Origin: JAVBPR01 sp031549485 | Lineage (GTDB): Bacteria; Bacillota; Clostridia; Oscillospirales; Feifaniaceae | Assembly: GCA_031549485.1 (NCBI GenBank) | Contig: JAVBPR010000012.1 | Location: 62,001-126,000, forward strand | Length of the DNA stretch: 64,000 nt | Direction: 5' to 3' | Part shown: positions 50,502 through 60,506 of the stretch, piece by piece | Position numbering within the stretch: position 1 is the first letter of the stretch | How the letters are laid out: every line of letters starts with the position of its first letter | Notes under the pieces: generated by a model | What the model saw: the letters and a program-made list of their open reading frames with translations, nothing else | Told to the model about the DNA's origin: nothing | The model's database searches: none | Made by a program: the position numbers and the translations under genes

Positions 50502-52589
50502 ATGGCGAAGATAAATCTGTTAAGCGAAGAAGTATCGAATAAAATTGCCGCCGGCGAAGTTGTCGAGCGGCCCGCTTCGGCTGTCAAAGAAATGATTGAA
50601 AACAGCATAGACGCGGGCGCGGGCGCGATTACAATCGAGATAAAAAACGGCGGAATAAGTTTTATAAGAGTCACCGATAACGGCGAGGGGATGGACAAAA
50701 GCGACGCCGAGCGGTGCTTTTTGCGCCACGCCACAAGTAAACTGAAAACCGAGGAAGACCTCCAGTCTATTGCGACAATGGGCTTTCGCGGTGAAGCGCT
50801 TGCCGCGATTGCGGCGGTTTCGAAAATAGAGCTTCTCACAAGAAAAAAAGACAGCGTCGCGGGGACAAGGATAGCAATAGACGGCGGAGAAATAAAGGAA
50901 ATCGGAGACGCGGGATGCCCGGAGGGCACTACTATTGTCCTTCGCGATATTTTTTATAACGTTCCCGCAAGGCAAAAATTTTTAAAGAAAGATATTACCG
51001 AAGCGGCGGCCATTTCGGCTGTTGTCGACCATGCCGCGCTCGGTTCGCCCGAAATTTCTTTTAGATATATAAAAGACGGAAAATCGGTGCTTATAACGCA
51101 GGGCGGCGGTCTTTCGGAAGTGGTCAGAGAGATTTTCGGAAGGGAAATTCTTGCCAAAATGGCCGAGGTAAATTACGAAAATAAAGGGATAAAGGTTTCG
51201 GGATATGTCAGCTTGCCCGAACATGCGCGGCCAAACAGGGCGCTCCAGTATTTTTTCCTAAACGGAAGATATATCAAGGGCAGGGTGCTGACCTATGCGC
51301 TTGAAGAAGCACTTAAAAACAGCATTATGGTAGAGAAATATCCGCTTTGCGTGCTAAACATCGAAATCATCCCGAGCGCGGTGGATATCAACGTTCACCC
51401 CGCCAAAACAGAGGCGAAATTCAGCGATGAAAAAGCGGTTTACGATGCAGTATACTTCGCGGTGAAAAACGCGCTTTTCGGAACCGAACGGCGTCCGGAA
51501 TTCACCGTTTCAAAAAATAAATTCACGATTCCGAAATCCGAGATACCGTCTTTTGAAGCAAAACAGGTTTATATGAACATGGTTTCGGGCGCAGCATCCG
51601 AAAAAAACGCGGCACAATCAGCATCTGCGGTACAACCGATGCCTGCGATTCAATCGGCGCCTGCGGAAATTGCTGCCGCGCCTGCGCATACTAAAGACGC
51701 CGACGGTTTTTACAGGTCCCATCCTAACGGATACGGTTTTCGGGAGGAATCCACAGCAGCGCCTATTTCCTTTGCGCAGAATGTAGCGGGAGCAAAAGAT
51801 GGGGCGGCGCAGAATAGTCCGCATATCTCGGCAGAATCACCGACAGAATCACCGGCAGCCGCGCCGCAAAGCGCATCGGCAGAATCACCGCTAACCGTGC
51901 CAGCCGGCGCGCCTCCGATTGTCACAGAGGAAGGCTATGCAGAAGCGCTCGCGCTCTCTGAAGAAGCGGCAAACGCAGGAAAGGCGGAAAATTTAGCTTC
52001 GAACCGGGAAAACAGCGAAGAGATAAGTTTCCGATATGTCGGGGAACTCTTTAATCTTTATATTTTGGTGGAACTCGAAAGCGAGGTTCTGCTTATTGAC
52101 AAGCACGCGGCACAGGAGCGCATAAGGTTTGAAAAGCTGAAAAAAACCGAAAGACAGTTCGCTTGCCAATCCCTGCTAAATCCTGCGGTAATCGCGCTTT
52201 CAAAAGAAGAACACGCGGTTGCGCTTGATAACCTCGAAACACTCGAGGAGCTCGGCTTTATGCTTGAAGATTTCGGCACGGGCAAGGTGATTATGAGAAC
52301 AGTTCCGATGGATATAGCACCTGAAAAAGGGGAAGAAACGCTGATAGAAATTTGCGGCTTGATTGCAAAAAACAAAAGAGAAATTACCCCCGCGCTATAC
52401 GACGACATATATCACAGCATCGCTTGCAAAGCGTCGGTCAAAGGGGGCAATGACACCCCTAAAGAAGACCTCGAATCGCTGGCAAGGCAGATTTTGAAAA
52501 TGCCGGACATCAGGTATTGCCCGCACGGCAGACCTGTTGCCATGGTACTCAAGAAAACCGAAATTGATAAAGAATTTAAGAGGATTTAA
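50502..52589 (+). CDS. mutL: DNA mismatch repair endonuclease MutL
   Basis: 695 residues. GHKL ATPase domain (1-335: IENSIDAGA, DNGEGM, GFRGEAL, transducer), then an Ala/Pro/Ser/Glu-rich disordered linker (about 362-500), then the C-terminal dimer/endonuclease domain with DKHAAQERI (the D-x-H-x-x-x-E motif), ACKASVKGG and CPHGRPV. The endonuclease signature indicates MutH-independent strand nicking, as is normal in Firmicutes. 14 nt after mutS. Confidence 0.96.
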   Translation: MAKINLLSEEVSNKIAAGEVVERPASAVKEMIENSIDAGAGAITIEIKNGGISFIRVTDNGEGMDKSDAERCFLRHATSKLKTEEDLQSIATMGFRGEALAAIAAVSKIELLTRKKDSVAGTRIAIDGGEIKEIGDAGCPEGTTIVLRDIFYNVPARQKFLKKDITEAAAISAVVDHAALGSPEISFRYIKDGKSVLITQGGGLSEVVREIFGREILAKMAEVNYENKGIKVSGYVSLPEHARPNRALQYFFLNGRYIKGRVLTYALEEALKNSIMVEKYPLCVLNIEIIPSAVDINVHPAKTEAKFSDEKAVYDAVYFAVKNALFGTERRPEFTVSKNKFTIPKSEIPSFEAKQVYMNMVSGAASEKNAAQSASAVQPMPAIQSAPAEIAAAPAHTKDADGFYRSHPNGYGFREESTAAPISFAQNVAGAKDGAAQNSPHISAESPTESPAAAPQSASAESPLTVPAGAPPIVTEEGYAEALALSEEAANAGKAENLASNRENSEEISFRYVGELFNLYILVELESEVLLIDKHAAQERIRFEKLKKTERQFACQSLLNPAVIALSKEEHAVALDNLETLEELGFMLEDFGTGKVIMRTVPMDIAPEKGEETLIEICGLIAKNKREITPALYDDIYHSIACKASVKGGNDTPKEDLESLARQILKMPDIRYCPHGRPVAMVLKKTEIDKEFKRI

Positions 52590-52594
52590 GGCAA

Positions 52595-53515
52595 GTGGAG
52601 AATGTATCGAAAATTCCGCTGATTGTTATAACCGGGCCGACGGCGACAGGGAAGACCGCGCTGTCGATTGCCCTCTGCAAAGCCTTCGGCGGCGAGGTCG
52701 TCGGGGCGGACAGTATGCAAATCTATAAGGGGATGACTATCGGAACGGCGGCGCCTACTCAGGAAGAAATGCAAGGGGTGCCGCATCACCTTATCGGATT
52801 TCTTTCGCCGAATATGAACTTCAGCGTCGCCGATTACGTTTTAAAAGCGAAAGAGGTTATAAAAGAAATAAATTCCCGGGGAAAACTGCCTTTTTTGGTC
52901 GGCGGAACGGGGCTTTATATCCGAAGTTTGCTTCAGGGAATAAAATTTGAAGAAAACAGCGACAGGGAATTAAGAGAAGAAATACAAAAAAGATTCGAAG
53001 CAAATCCCGAAAAAACATATGAAGAACTTCAAAAAATCGATTTTGAAGCGGCGGAAAAAATTCATAAAAACGATGAAAAAAGAGTGGTCCGCGCGCTTGA
53101 AATTTTTTATAAAACAGGAATAACCAAAACGGAGTTTGATAAAAAAAGCAAACGCGATTCAGAGTTTTCGGCAAAAATAATTGCGCTCTCATATAAAAAC
53201 CGCTCGACGTTATATGACAAAATAGACCTTCGCGTTGACAATATAATTAATGCAGGGCTTGAAGATGAAATCGGCAGGCTTTTATGCGAGGGTGTTGACA
53301 GGGAATCTACGGCGATGCAGGCGATAGGATATAAAGAGATTTTAAACGAGCCGGACCGTAAAACGGGTATCGAAAAAATCAAGCAGGCATCAAGAAGGTA
53401 TGCAAAGCGGCAGCTTACATTCCTTCGGACAGAAAGCGATGTAAACTGGCTTTTTGTGGACGAGCTTTCACCCTCAGAGCTTTTAGAAGAAGCAAGGAAA
53501 ATAATTGAGAGGTGA
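52595..53515 (+). CDS. miaA: tRNA dimethylallyltransferase
   Basis: Transfers the dimethylallyl group from DMAPP to A37 of tRNAs reading UNN codons. 306 residues with P-loop GPTATGKTALS (about 13-23), ADSMQIYKGMTIGTAAPT, GGTGLYIRSLL, and ASRRYAKRQLTFLR with the downstream NWL. GTG start at 52595 with AAGG just upstream, 5 nt after mutL. Provides the substrate for MiaB from the same operon. Confidence 0.95.
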   Translation: MENVSKIPLIVITGPTATGKTALSIALCKAFGGEVVGADSMQIYKGMTIGTAAPTQEEMQGVPHHLIGFLSPNMNFSVADYVLKAKEVIKEINSRGKLPFLVGGTGLYIRSLLQGIKFEENSDRELREEIQKRFEANPEKTYEELQKIDFEAAEKIHKNDEKRVVRALEIFYKTGITKTEFDKKSKRDSEFSAKIIALSYKNRSTLYDKIDLRVDNIINAGLEDEIGRLLCEGVDRESTAMQAIGYKEILNEPDRKTGIEKIKQASRRYAKRQLTFLRTESDVNWLFVDELSPSELLEEARKIIER

Positions 53516-53520
53516 AGTAA

Positions 53521-53748
53521 ATGCAAAGGCCGAATTTGCAGGATGTCCTGCTTAACAACGCGAGAATCGACCATGTTCCGGTAACGATTTTTTTGGTAAA
53601 CGGAGTCAAATTACAAGGCACGGTTAAGGGATTTGATAATTTTGTTTTGATGCTTGATGTCGCGGGAATGCAACAAATAATTTACAAACATGCGATTTCG
53701 ACAGTAATTCCTTCCGCGCTTTTAAAAATGTCGGACGACAGCGAATAA
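53521..53748 (+). CDS. hfq: RNA chaperone Hfq
   Basis: 75 residues. Sm1 motif [20 protein letters not shown] with [18 protein letters not shown], and Sm2 [10 protein letters not shown]. Forms a hexamer that binds sRNA and mRNA. AGAGGTGA before the ATG, 5 nt after miaA, the usual miaA-hfq order. Last gene of the operon, followed by a terminator. Confidence 0.96.
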   Translation: MQRPNLQDVLLNNARIDHVPVTIFLVNGVKLQGTVKGFDNFVLMLDVAGMQQIIYKHAISTVIPSALLKMSDDSE

Positions 53749-53755
53749 AACAATA

Positions 53756-53800
53756 AACGGCGCTTAAAGATAAAAAGTCTTTAAAGCGCCGTTATTATTT
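53756..53800 (+). terminator. Terminator of the miaB-hfq operon
   Basis: AACGGCGCTTAAAGA pairs with TCTTTAAAGCGCCGTT (one bulged A), loop TAAAAAG, then TATTATTT. Confidence 0.85.
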
Positions 53801-53843
53801 GTTATAATATATCTTAATATTACATTTTATAAGCGGGAAAGAA

Positions 53844-55046
53844 ATGAAAAAGATTTTTCAAAGAATTTTGATATGGGTGGCGGCCCTGGGGCTGGTCGTA
53901 TATTTTGCGTTCCAGGGGACGTCGGTTTTCCTGCCCAAAGTCCGGGTGGAGCAAGCTCTTTTGTATACCGCATACGATGATGTGACCGCAACCGGTTATA
54001 TCGTCCGCGAGGAAGAAATTATAGCAAAGCCGGGCAGCGAGATTTACGATGTCTCGGCCTCGGACGGTATGCGCGTGAAGAAAAACGGAGTTATCGCGAC
54101 CGTTTACGAAAGCGCGGCACAGGCGGAAGCAAGCGCAAAAATAAAGGATTATAATCAGAGAATCACCGTTCTTGAAGAATCCGAAGTTGTCACCGTTATG
54201 GGCAGCAACGAGATTATTAAGCTTGAGCAAAATATTATGGCGGCGGTCTCGCAAATCGCGGCAAGCGGGAAAAGCGGCGACGGTGCTGCGGCGCAAAAAG
54301 CAAAAGAAGAACTTACAATCCTGCTCAATCAAAAGAGCGTTATGCTCGGCGAAATAAGCGGATTTGGAGATATTATTAAAGAGCTGAAAACCGAAAGGGA
54401 CGAGCTGTCGGCGCAAAGCGGCGGCGGAATTTCAAGCGTGAAAACTTCGAAATCCGGTTCTTTCGTCGCTTTTGCCGACGGGTTTGAATCGGTTTTGTCT
54501 CCCGGCATTTTGAAAGATCTCAAATGTGAAGGGCTCGATGAAATTATAAAATCCGCTCCGAAAATAAACGGGGATGATATTCTCGGAAAAATCGTCACCG
54601 GATTCGGTTGGTATTTTGCGGCGCCGATGAAAAACTCGGGACTTTCGGAGGGCGATCTTGTCAGGCTGCGCTTTCCGTTTGCGCCGGGCGAAACGATACC
54701 GGCCGAGGTGGAATATGTCAACGGCGACGGGACGGAGCAACTTGTCGTTTTATTCAGCAATTATGAGCTTCCGGAGCTTAACCTTGTCCGCAATCAAACG
54801 GTTCAGATAGTTAAATCGTCAATCAGCGGATTAAAGGTGAGAAAAGCCGCCATGCATGTTATCGACGGGGCAAGCGGCGTTTTTGTAAGAAGCGGCGACG
54901 TGCTCAAATGGAAGCCGTGCGACGTGAAATTCGATAAAGACGATTATTACCTGATCCCATATGAAAAAGAAAAGAAAAATGCCTTGATGCTCTATGATTT
55001 GGTGGTTTATGAGGGCAGGAATTTATACGACGGAAAGGTTGTATAA
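53844..55046 (+). CDS. HlyD-like membrane-fusion family protein beside the sepF cluster
   Basis: 400 residues. N-terminal membrane anchor (5-27), a lipoyl-like hairpin split by a coiled-coil (about 95-200, many Ala, Glu and Lys), and C-terminal beta-barrel strands (270-395). This long protein regularly precedes yggS-sepF in Clostridia, where it is annotated HlyD-type efflux adaptor, yet no transporter is adjacent; a role in division or wall assembly is possible. First gene of the cell-division operon. Confidence 0.75.
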   Translation: MKKIFQRILIWVAALGLVVYFAFQGTSVFLPKVRVEQALLYTAYDDVTATGYIVREEEIIAKPGSEIYDVSASDGMRVKKNGVIATVYESAAQAEASAKIKDYNQRITVLEESEVVTVMGSNEIIKLEQNIMAAVSQIAASGKSGDGAAAQKAKEELTILLNQKSVMLGEISGFGDIIKELKTERDELSAQSGGGISSVKTSKSGSFVAFADGFESVLSPGILKDLKCEGLDEIIKSAPKINGDDILGKIVTGFGWYFAAPMKNSGLSEGDLVRLRFPFAPGETIPAEVEYVNGDGTEQLVVLFSNYELPELNLVRNQTVQIVKSSISGLKVRKAAMHVIDGASGVFVRSGDVLKWKPCDVKFDKDDYYLIPYEKEKKNALMLYDLVVYEGRNLYDGKVV

Positions 55047-55051
55047 TATCG

Positions 55052-55717
55052 ATGATTAAAGAGAACATTGCGCGGATAAAAAATGAAATAGGCGAAAATG
55101 TCACGCTCCTTGCGGTCAGCAAAACCGTTTCTGTGGATAGAATGCTTGAAGCGGTGGACTGCGGGCAGACGCTGTTCGGCGAAAACTATGTTCAGGAGCT
55201 GCTTGAGAAATATGAGAAACTTCATGAAAAAGGGGCAAAGTTTCATTTTATCGGGCACCTTCAAACTAATAAAGTGAAATATATAATTGATAAAGTCGAG
55301 CTGATTCAGTCGGTTGACAGCAAGCGGCTGGCGGCGGAAATATCGCGTCAGGCGGAGAAAAAAGGGCTTGTTAGCGACATTCTGATAGAAGTGAATATCG
55401 GCAGAGAGAAAAGCAAATCGGGCGTTTTGCCCGAAGATTTCTTTGATTTGTTCGAAAAAATCCGCCTTTTGCCGAACATAAAAATCAAAGGTGTTATGGC
55501 GATTCCGCCGTTTGATATTTCGGAAGAGGAACTCGTTTCATGTTTTAAAGAGGTGAAACAACTATATATTGACATTTTGAGCAAAAAAACGCATAATGAT
55601 GATATATGTATACTATCAATGGGGATGAGCGAGGATTATCTGCCGGCGATAGAAAACGGGGCTAATTTGATTAGAGTAGGCTCGGCTATCTTCGGCGAAA
55701 GAATCTATAAAAAATAA
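55052..55717 (+). CDS. PLP homeostasis protein YggS/YlmE
   Basis: 221 residues, single PLP-binding TIM-barrel domain: LLAVSKTVSVDRM (PLP lysine in SK), FGENYVQELLEKY, HFIGHLQTNKV, and LSMGMSEDY with the phosphate-binding serine pair. No decarboxylase domain. Controls free PLP and amino/keto acid balance. Six nt after the HlyD-like gene; conserved member of the yggS-sepF-ylmH-divIVA group. Confidence 0.94.
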   Translation: MIKENIARIKNEIGENVTLLAVSKTVSVDRMLEAVDCGQTLFGENYVQELLEKYEKLHEKGAKFHFIGHLQTNKVKYIIDKVELIQSVDSKRLAAEISRQAEKKGLVSDILIEVNIGREKSKSGVLPEDFFDLFEKIRLLPNIKIKGVMAIPPFDISEEELVSCFKEVKQLYIDILSKKTHNDDICILSMGMSEDYLPAIENGANLIRVGSAIFGERIYKK

Positions 55718-55735
55718 GGGCAAAGGAGCGCGAAA

Positions 55736-56149
55736 ATGGGGCTGTTTGATAAGGTTAAGGGCTATTTCGGAAATGTTGAAGACGATTACGACGATGAAAA
55801 CGAATACCATTCGGTCGTAAGAGAAGAAAAGAGAGAGAAAAAGGACAACAAGGTAGTAAATATCCACACGACAGCTCAGCTTCAGGTCATTCTTGTCAAA
55901 CCCGAAAGGTTTGATGATGTCGGCGGCATTGCCGATCATCTTAATGACAAAAGAACGGTTGTTTTAAACCTTGAAAATACCAACAAAGAAATTTCAAGAA
56001 GGCTTGTCGACTTCCTTTCCGGCGTTGCCTATGCAAACGGCGGTCAGATTAAAAAAGTTGCGAACAGCACGTTTATTATCACGCCGTATAATGTCGATAT
56101 TTTGGGCGATCTTTTGGACGAGCTCGAAAACAGCGGCGTGTTCTTTTAA
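55736..56149 (+). CDS. sepF: Cell division protein SepF
   Basis: 137 residues. N-terminal amphipathic membrane-binding helix (MGLFDKVKGYFG), acidic linker, and C-terminal core with VKPERFDDVGGIADHL, VVLNLENT and RRLVDFLSG. Polymerises into rings that bundle FtsZ and tether it to the membrane. AAAGGAG before the ATG. Confidence 0.95.
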   Translation: MGLFDKVKGYFGNVEDDYDDENEYHSVVREEKREKKDNKVVNIHTTAQLQVILVKPERFDDVGGIADHLNDKRTVVLNLENTNKEISRRLVDFLSGVAYANGGQIKKVANSTFIITPYNVDILGDLLDELENSGVFF

Positions 56150-56151
56150 CT

Positions 56152-56862
56152 TTGCAAAAAGAAGATAAATTTCTGATAGCAAGGGTGGACGATGCGCTTC
56201 GAAAAGACGGCGGGATTTTGCCGTTTCTCGATCCGCGCGAACAGCTTTTGTGCGAGCGTCACCTCGGCGGCGCGGCAACGGCTTTTTTTGACGGCGGATA
56301 TCCTGACGCGATTCGGAAAAGATTGATTATCGGAAACGAACTCTCGAAGATAAAAGCGGTTTCTTTTTCGCACGCGGGATTTAAAAACCTTAATCACCGG
56401 GATTATCTCGGCGCGATAATGTCGCTCGGAATCAAAAGAGAGCTTACCGGAGATATTATTTCGGGAGAAACCGGCGCAACTTTATTTGCCACCGAGGAAG
56501 CGGCCGTTTTTATCGCTGAAAATATACGGAAAATAGGAAGCTGCGGCGTAAAAGTCGAAATTCTCGACAGGCTGCCGCAGATAGAAAATCCGCACGAATT
56601 CGAGGATTTGCGATTCACGGTGATTTCGCTTAGGCTTGATGTGGTGGTGTCGGCGATTTTTAAAACTTCGAGAAGCCGCGCTGCAGAGGCGATTTCAGAA
56701 GGGCTGATTACCCTCGATTTTGAAAAGTGCTTTGACGCTACAAAGCAGGTAAAACAGGGCTCGCAAATATCAATGAGGGGCTTTGGGAAATATTTGATAG
56801 AAAACACCGAAAATATCACAAAAAAAGGCAAAATCATTCTTTGCGTTCGAAAATATAAGTAA
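56152..56862 (+). CDS. YlmH-family S4-domain RNA-binding protein
   Basis: 236 residues. N-terminal region with FLDPREQLLCERHL and a GGYPDAIRKRLI motif, RDYLGAIMSLGIKRELTGDI in the middle, and a C-terminal S4 domain (about 165-225: RLDVVVSAIFKTSRSRAAEAI). In Bacillus it binds ribosomes and is linked to cell division by context. The TTG start follows sepF by 2 nt without a ribosome site, so translation is probably coupled. Confidence 0.9.
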   Translation: MQKEDKFLIARVDDALRKDGGILPFLDPREQLLCERHLGGAATAFFDGGYPDAIRKRLIIGNELSKIKAVSFSHAGFKNLNHRDYLGAIMSLGIKRELTGDIISGETGATLFATEEAAVFIAENIRKIGSCGVKVEILDRLPQIENPHEFEDLRFTVISLRLDVVVSAIFKTSRSRAAEAISEGLITLDFEKCFDATKQVKQGSQISMRGFGKYLIENTENITKKGKIILCVRKYK

Positions 56863-56875
56863 AAGGGGACTATAT

Positions 56876-57643
56876 ATGTTAACAGCGGCTGATTTTAATA
56901 GCATAACCTTTCGCAAATCCATGTCGGGATACAATTTCGGCGAGGTTGACAGCTTTCTTGAGGAAGCGGCAAAAAGTTTTGAACAGCTTTCAAAAGAAAA
57001 TGCCGAGCTTTTGGAAAAACTTGATGTTTTGATTGCGCAGGTTGAGAAATACAGGTCGGACGAAGACCTTCTGAAAAATGCAATTTTGAATTCGCAGAGA
57101 ACAGGCGATGCTATTGTAAAAAGCGCGCAGGAGAGAGCGGATATTATTATAGCCGACGCGCACAGAAGAATTGAAAAAACAGAGGGCGATATAAGTGCGC
57201 AGGCAAAAGCAAAAAAAGCAGAGCTTGAGCATCTTGAGCAAAAAGTTTCGGGCTTTAAAAATCAGCTTCTCGATTTATTTAACAAGCAAATCGGCAGTAT
57301 AAACGAGTTTCCTTTTTTTGAAGCCGCCGCTCCCGAAGTATTTGAGGATCCCGCAGAGCCGGATGATGCCGACAGAACAATAGTTTTCGATAAGGCTGAC
57401 GCCGAGCCGGAAAAGCAGGAAGAGCCTGTTGTTTTCCCCTCAAAAGAAGAAGCGGAGGAAGAACCCGCTCCTATCGAGGACGCGACAAGAGAATTTAAGG
57501 TCACCATTCCCGAAGAGGAAGAAAAGGTGGATGTCACAAAAGCCATCGAAAATTTCGACACGAAAAAAGAGATATTTTTCGGCGCCGATTATGATATGAA
57601 TGAAGACGACAAAAAACGCGGGCTTTTCGGCCGAAAAAAATAA
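56876..57643 (+). CDS. divIVA: DivIVA-type polar scaffold protein
   Basis: 255 residues. The N-terminal lipid-binding crossed-loop sequence LTAADFNSITFRKSMSGYNF and GEVDSFL is diagnostic; coiled-coil from about 28 to 145; acidic Glu/Pro-rich tail with RG-like end (KKRGLFGRKK). Marks negatively curved membrane at poles and septum. AAGGGGA before the ATG. Confidence 0.93.
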   Translation: MLTAADFNSITFRKSMSGYNFGEVDSFLEEAAKSFEQLSKENAELLEKLDVLIAQVEKYRSDEDLLKNAILNSQRTGDAIVKSAQERADIIIADAHRRIEKTEGDISAQAKAKKAELEHLEQKVSGFKNQLLDLFNKQIGSINEFPFFEAAAPEVFEDPAEPDDADRTIVFDKADAEPEKQEEPVVFPSKEEAEEEPAPIEDATREFKVTIPEEEEKVDVTKAIENFDTKKEIFFGADYDMNEDDKKRGLFGRKK

Positions 57644-57674
57644 TTATATAATAATAAAATAGTATTTTTTAGGA

Positions 57675-57700
57675 GAGGCGGTTTTCGTTAAAACTGCCTC
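57675..57700 (+). terminator. Hairpin between divIVA and ileS
   Basis: GAGGCGGTTTT/AAAACTGCCTC (one G-T pair) with a CGTT loop. Followed by GCCTTTAG, so perhaps a weak terminator. No T-box elements are seen in this 82-nt gap. Confidence 0.5.
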
Positions 57701-57725
57701 GCCTTTAGTATGGGAGAACAAAATT

Positions 57726-60506
57726 ATGGGCGTAGATTACAATAAAACACTAAATCTTTTGCAGACGGAGTTTCCGATGCGGGCGAATCTTCCGACGAGG
57801 GAGCCCGAGTTTCTCGAGAAATGGGAAAAGCAGGACCTTTACCATTCTCTTATGGAGAAAAATGCGGGCAAGCCGAAGTTTATCTTGCACGACGGACCTC
57901 CTTATGCAAACGGAGATATGCACATCGGGCACGCGCTTGATAACATTTTAAAAGATTTGGTAATCAGATATAAAAACATGTCCGGGTTTTGCGCTCCTTA
58001 TATTCCGGGCTGGGATACGCACGGCTTGCCGATAGAACAGCAGGCTATAAAAAAGCTCGGACTCAACAGGCATGAAGTGGATGTCCTTACTTTCAGAGCC
58101 GCCTGCCGCGACTTCGCGCTCGGCTGTGTTGAAACGCAAAAAGGCCAGCGCAAACGCCTCGGAGGTATAGGCGACTGGGAAAATCCTTATCTCACCCTGC
58201 ATAAGGAATTCGAGAGCAAACAGATTGAAGTTTTCGGCGAAATGGCGAATAAAGGCTATATTTATAAGGGACTAAAACCCGTATACTGGTGCCCCGATTG
58301 TGAAACCGCGCTTGCCGAAGCGGAGATAGAATATCAAGACGATCCTTGCGATTCTATTTATGTAAAATTCGAGGCGGCGGACGACAAAGGCATGTTCGGC
58401 GGCGAAAAAACATATTTCGTTATTTGGACAACAACGACGTGGACACTGCCCGGCAACCTCGCGATATGCCTTAATCCCGACTTTGTCTATAATATCGTAA
58501 AAACCGGCGGCGAGAGATATATCATCGCCGAGGAACTCACAAAAAGCGTTATGGAAAACGCGGGAATTACCGATTACGAAATCGTTGAAACGCATAAGGG
58601 CGTGCAGTTCGAGGGGATGACCGCGAAACACCCGTTTTTGCAGAGAAACTCGCATATTATTCTCGGGGATCACGTCACTCTCGAAGCCGGAACGGGTTGC
58701 GTTCATACCGCGCCTGGCCACGGCGTAGACGACTTTATCGTGTGCCGCAATTATCCCGAAATCGGGATTGTCGTGCCGGTCGACGGAAAAGGAAAAATGA
58801 CGGCGGAAGCGGGCGAAAAATTCGCGGGACTGCCAACCCATGTCGCAAACAAAGCTATTCTGGAAGAGCTTCGCAGCAGCGGCGCGCTTTTTGCAACCGA
58901 GAAAATCGAGCATACCTATCCGCACTGCTGGCGCTGCAAACATCCGATTATCTTCCGCGCCACCGAGCAATGGTTCTGCTCGGTCGGCGATTTCAAGGAA
59001 GCCGCCTGCGAAGAAGCACATAAGGTAAAATGGGTTCCCGCATGGGGCGAGGAGCGCATTGTCAAAATGATTGAGGACAGGTCGGACTGGTGCATCAGCC
59101 GTCAGCGCGTTTGGGGCGTTCCGATTCCTATTTTCTTCTGCGAAAAATGCGGGAAAGAACATATAACAAAAGAAAGCATAGCGGCGGTTGCCGCGCTTTA
59201 CAAAAAAGAGGGAAGCGACGCGTGGTATAAATATTCTGCAAAAGAGATTTTGCCGCAGGGAACGGTCTGCGAAAAATGCGGAGCCGACGAATTTACAAAA
59301 GAACAGGATATCATGGATGTTTGGTTCGATTCCGGCTCGTCGCATGCGGCGGTTTTGATGACAAGGGAAGACCAGGCATGGCCGGCGGACGTTTATTCCG
59401 AGGGCAACGACCAATATAGAGGCTGGTTCCAAAGCTCGCTTCTTACATCGGTCGCGGTATACGGAAAAGCGCCTTACAAAACCGTTTTGACACACGGAAT
59501 GGTGGTTGACGGAAACGGCGGAAAGATGAGCAAATCGCTCGGCAACGGAATCGATCCGCTCGACGTTATAAAAAACTACGGCGCAGATATTTTGCGCCTT
59601 TGGGTAATCGCGTCCGACTATAAAGTTGATATAAGATTTTCAAATGATATTTTAAAACAGCTTTCGGAAGCATACAGAAAAATCCGCAACACCGCAAGAT
59701 TTATCCTCGGAAATATAAACGATTTCGATCCTAATCGCGACAGCGTGCCGTATTCCGAGCTTCCCGAGATGGATAAATATATCCTCCACAAACTAAACGG
59801 CGTTATCGAAAAAGTGCGCGCCGCTTACGAAATCTTCGAATACCACAATATTTTCCACACCGTGCTCGGTTTCTGCGTTGTCGACCTCTCGAACTTCTAT
59901 CTTGACGTTCTGAAAGACAGGCTTTACGTAGAAGCGGCGCAGTCAAAAGGGCGCCGCGCCGCGCAGACGACGATGTATACTATTTTAGACGCAATAACAA
60001 AACTTCTCGCGCCCGCGCTTGCTTATACCGCCGAGGAAATATGGCAGTTTATGCCGCATAAGGACGCGGATGATAAAGAGAGCATTCTTTTTAACGAGAT
60101 GGCAAGCGTTAACCCAGATTATACCCTTTCGCCCGATACCGAGGCGAAATGGAACAGGATTATGAAAATCCGCGACGATGTCAAAAAAGCGCTCGAAGAG
60201 GCAAGGGCAAATAAGGTTATCGGCGCTTCGCTTGACGCTAAGGTCACTATTTTCGCACAGGGTGATGAATATGAGTTTCTTTCCACCGCGGGAATCGATC
60301 TCGCCGAGAATTTTATCGTCTCCGAAGTCGAGATTGTAAACGGCACGGGTGAGGGTGTAAAGGGCGAAAATTCGGACATCACCGTTTTGGCACAGGCGTC
60401 CGAAAAAGAAAAATGCGAACGCTGCTGGAAACACACCGAACTCGGCGCGAATAAAGAACATCAAACGCTCTGCTCGCGCTGTGCGCAGGTGGTAGTGAAT
60501 GCGTAA
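57726..60506 (+). CDS. ileS: Isoleucyl-tRNA synthetase
   Basis: 926 residues, class I. HIGH motif in DMHIGHALDN (about 60), editing CP1 domain (TTWTLPGN, GTGCVHTAPGHG), KMSKS in GGKMSKSLGN near 600, anticodon-binding domain and a C-terminal zinc finger (CERCWKH, CSRC). GGGAGA before the ATG. The lspA start overlaps its end by 8 nt. Confidence 0.97.
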   Translation: MGVDYNKTLNLLQTEFPMRANLPTREPEFLEKWEKQDLYHSLMEKNAGKPKFILHDGPPYANGDMHIGHALDNILKDLVIRYKNMSGFCAPYIPGWDTHGLPIEQQAIKKLGLNRHEVDVLTFRAACRDFALGCVETQKGQRKRLGGIGDWENPYLTLHKEFESKQIEVFGEMANKGYIYKGLKPVYWCPDCETALAEAEIEYQDDPCDSIYVKFEAADDKGMFGGEKTYFVIWTTTTWTLPGNLAICLNPDFVYNIVKTGGERYIIAEELTKSVMENAGITDYEIVETHKGVQFEGMTAKHPFLQRNSHIILGDHVTLEAGTGCVHTAPGHGVDDFIVCRNYPEIGIVVPVDGKGKMTAEAGEKFAGLPTHVANKAILEELRSSGALFATEKIEHTYPHCWRCKHPIIFRATEQWFCSVGDFKEAACEEAHKVKWVPAWGEERIVKMIEDRSDWCISRQRVWGVPIPIFFCEKCGKEHITKESIAAVAALYKKEGSDAWYKYSAKEILPQGTVCEKCGADEFTKEQDIMDVWFDSGSSHAAVLMTREDQAWPADVYSEGNDQYRGWFQSSLLTSVAVYGKAPYKTVLTHGMVVDGNGGKMSKSLGNGIDPLDVIKNYGADILRLWVIASDYKVDIRFSNDILKQLSEAYRKIRNTARFILGNINDFDPNRDSVPYSELPEMDKYILHKLNGVIEKVRAAYEIFEYHNIFHTVLGFCVVDLSNFYLDVLKDRLYVEAAQSKGRRAAQTTMYTILDAITKLLAPALAYTAEEIWQFMPHKDADDKESILFNEMASVNPDYTLSPDTEAKWNRIMKIRDDVKKALEEARANKVIGASLDAKVTIFAQGDEYEFLSTAGIDLAENFIVSEVEIVNGTGEGVKGENSDITVLAQASEKEKCERCWKHTELGANKEHQTLCSRCAQVVVNA

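Noticed and set aside
51586..52000. Low-complexity Ala/Pro/Ser-rich stretch in mutL as a possible insertion
   Set aside because: It lies in the linker between the ATPase and endonuclease domains, which is normally variable and disordered in MutL.
56152..56862. Frameshift between sepF and the S4-domain gene because the latter lacks an ATG and ribosome site
   Set aside because: The two products are both full length and a TTG lies 2 nt after the sepF stop, which is compatible with coupled translation.
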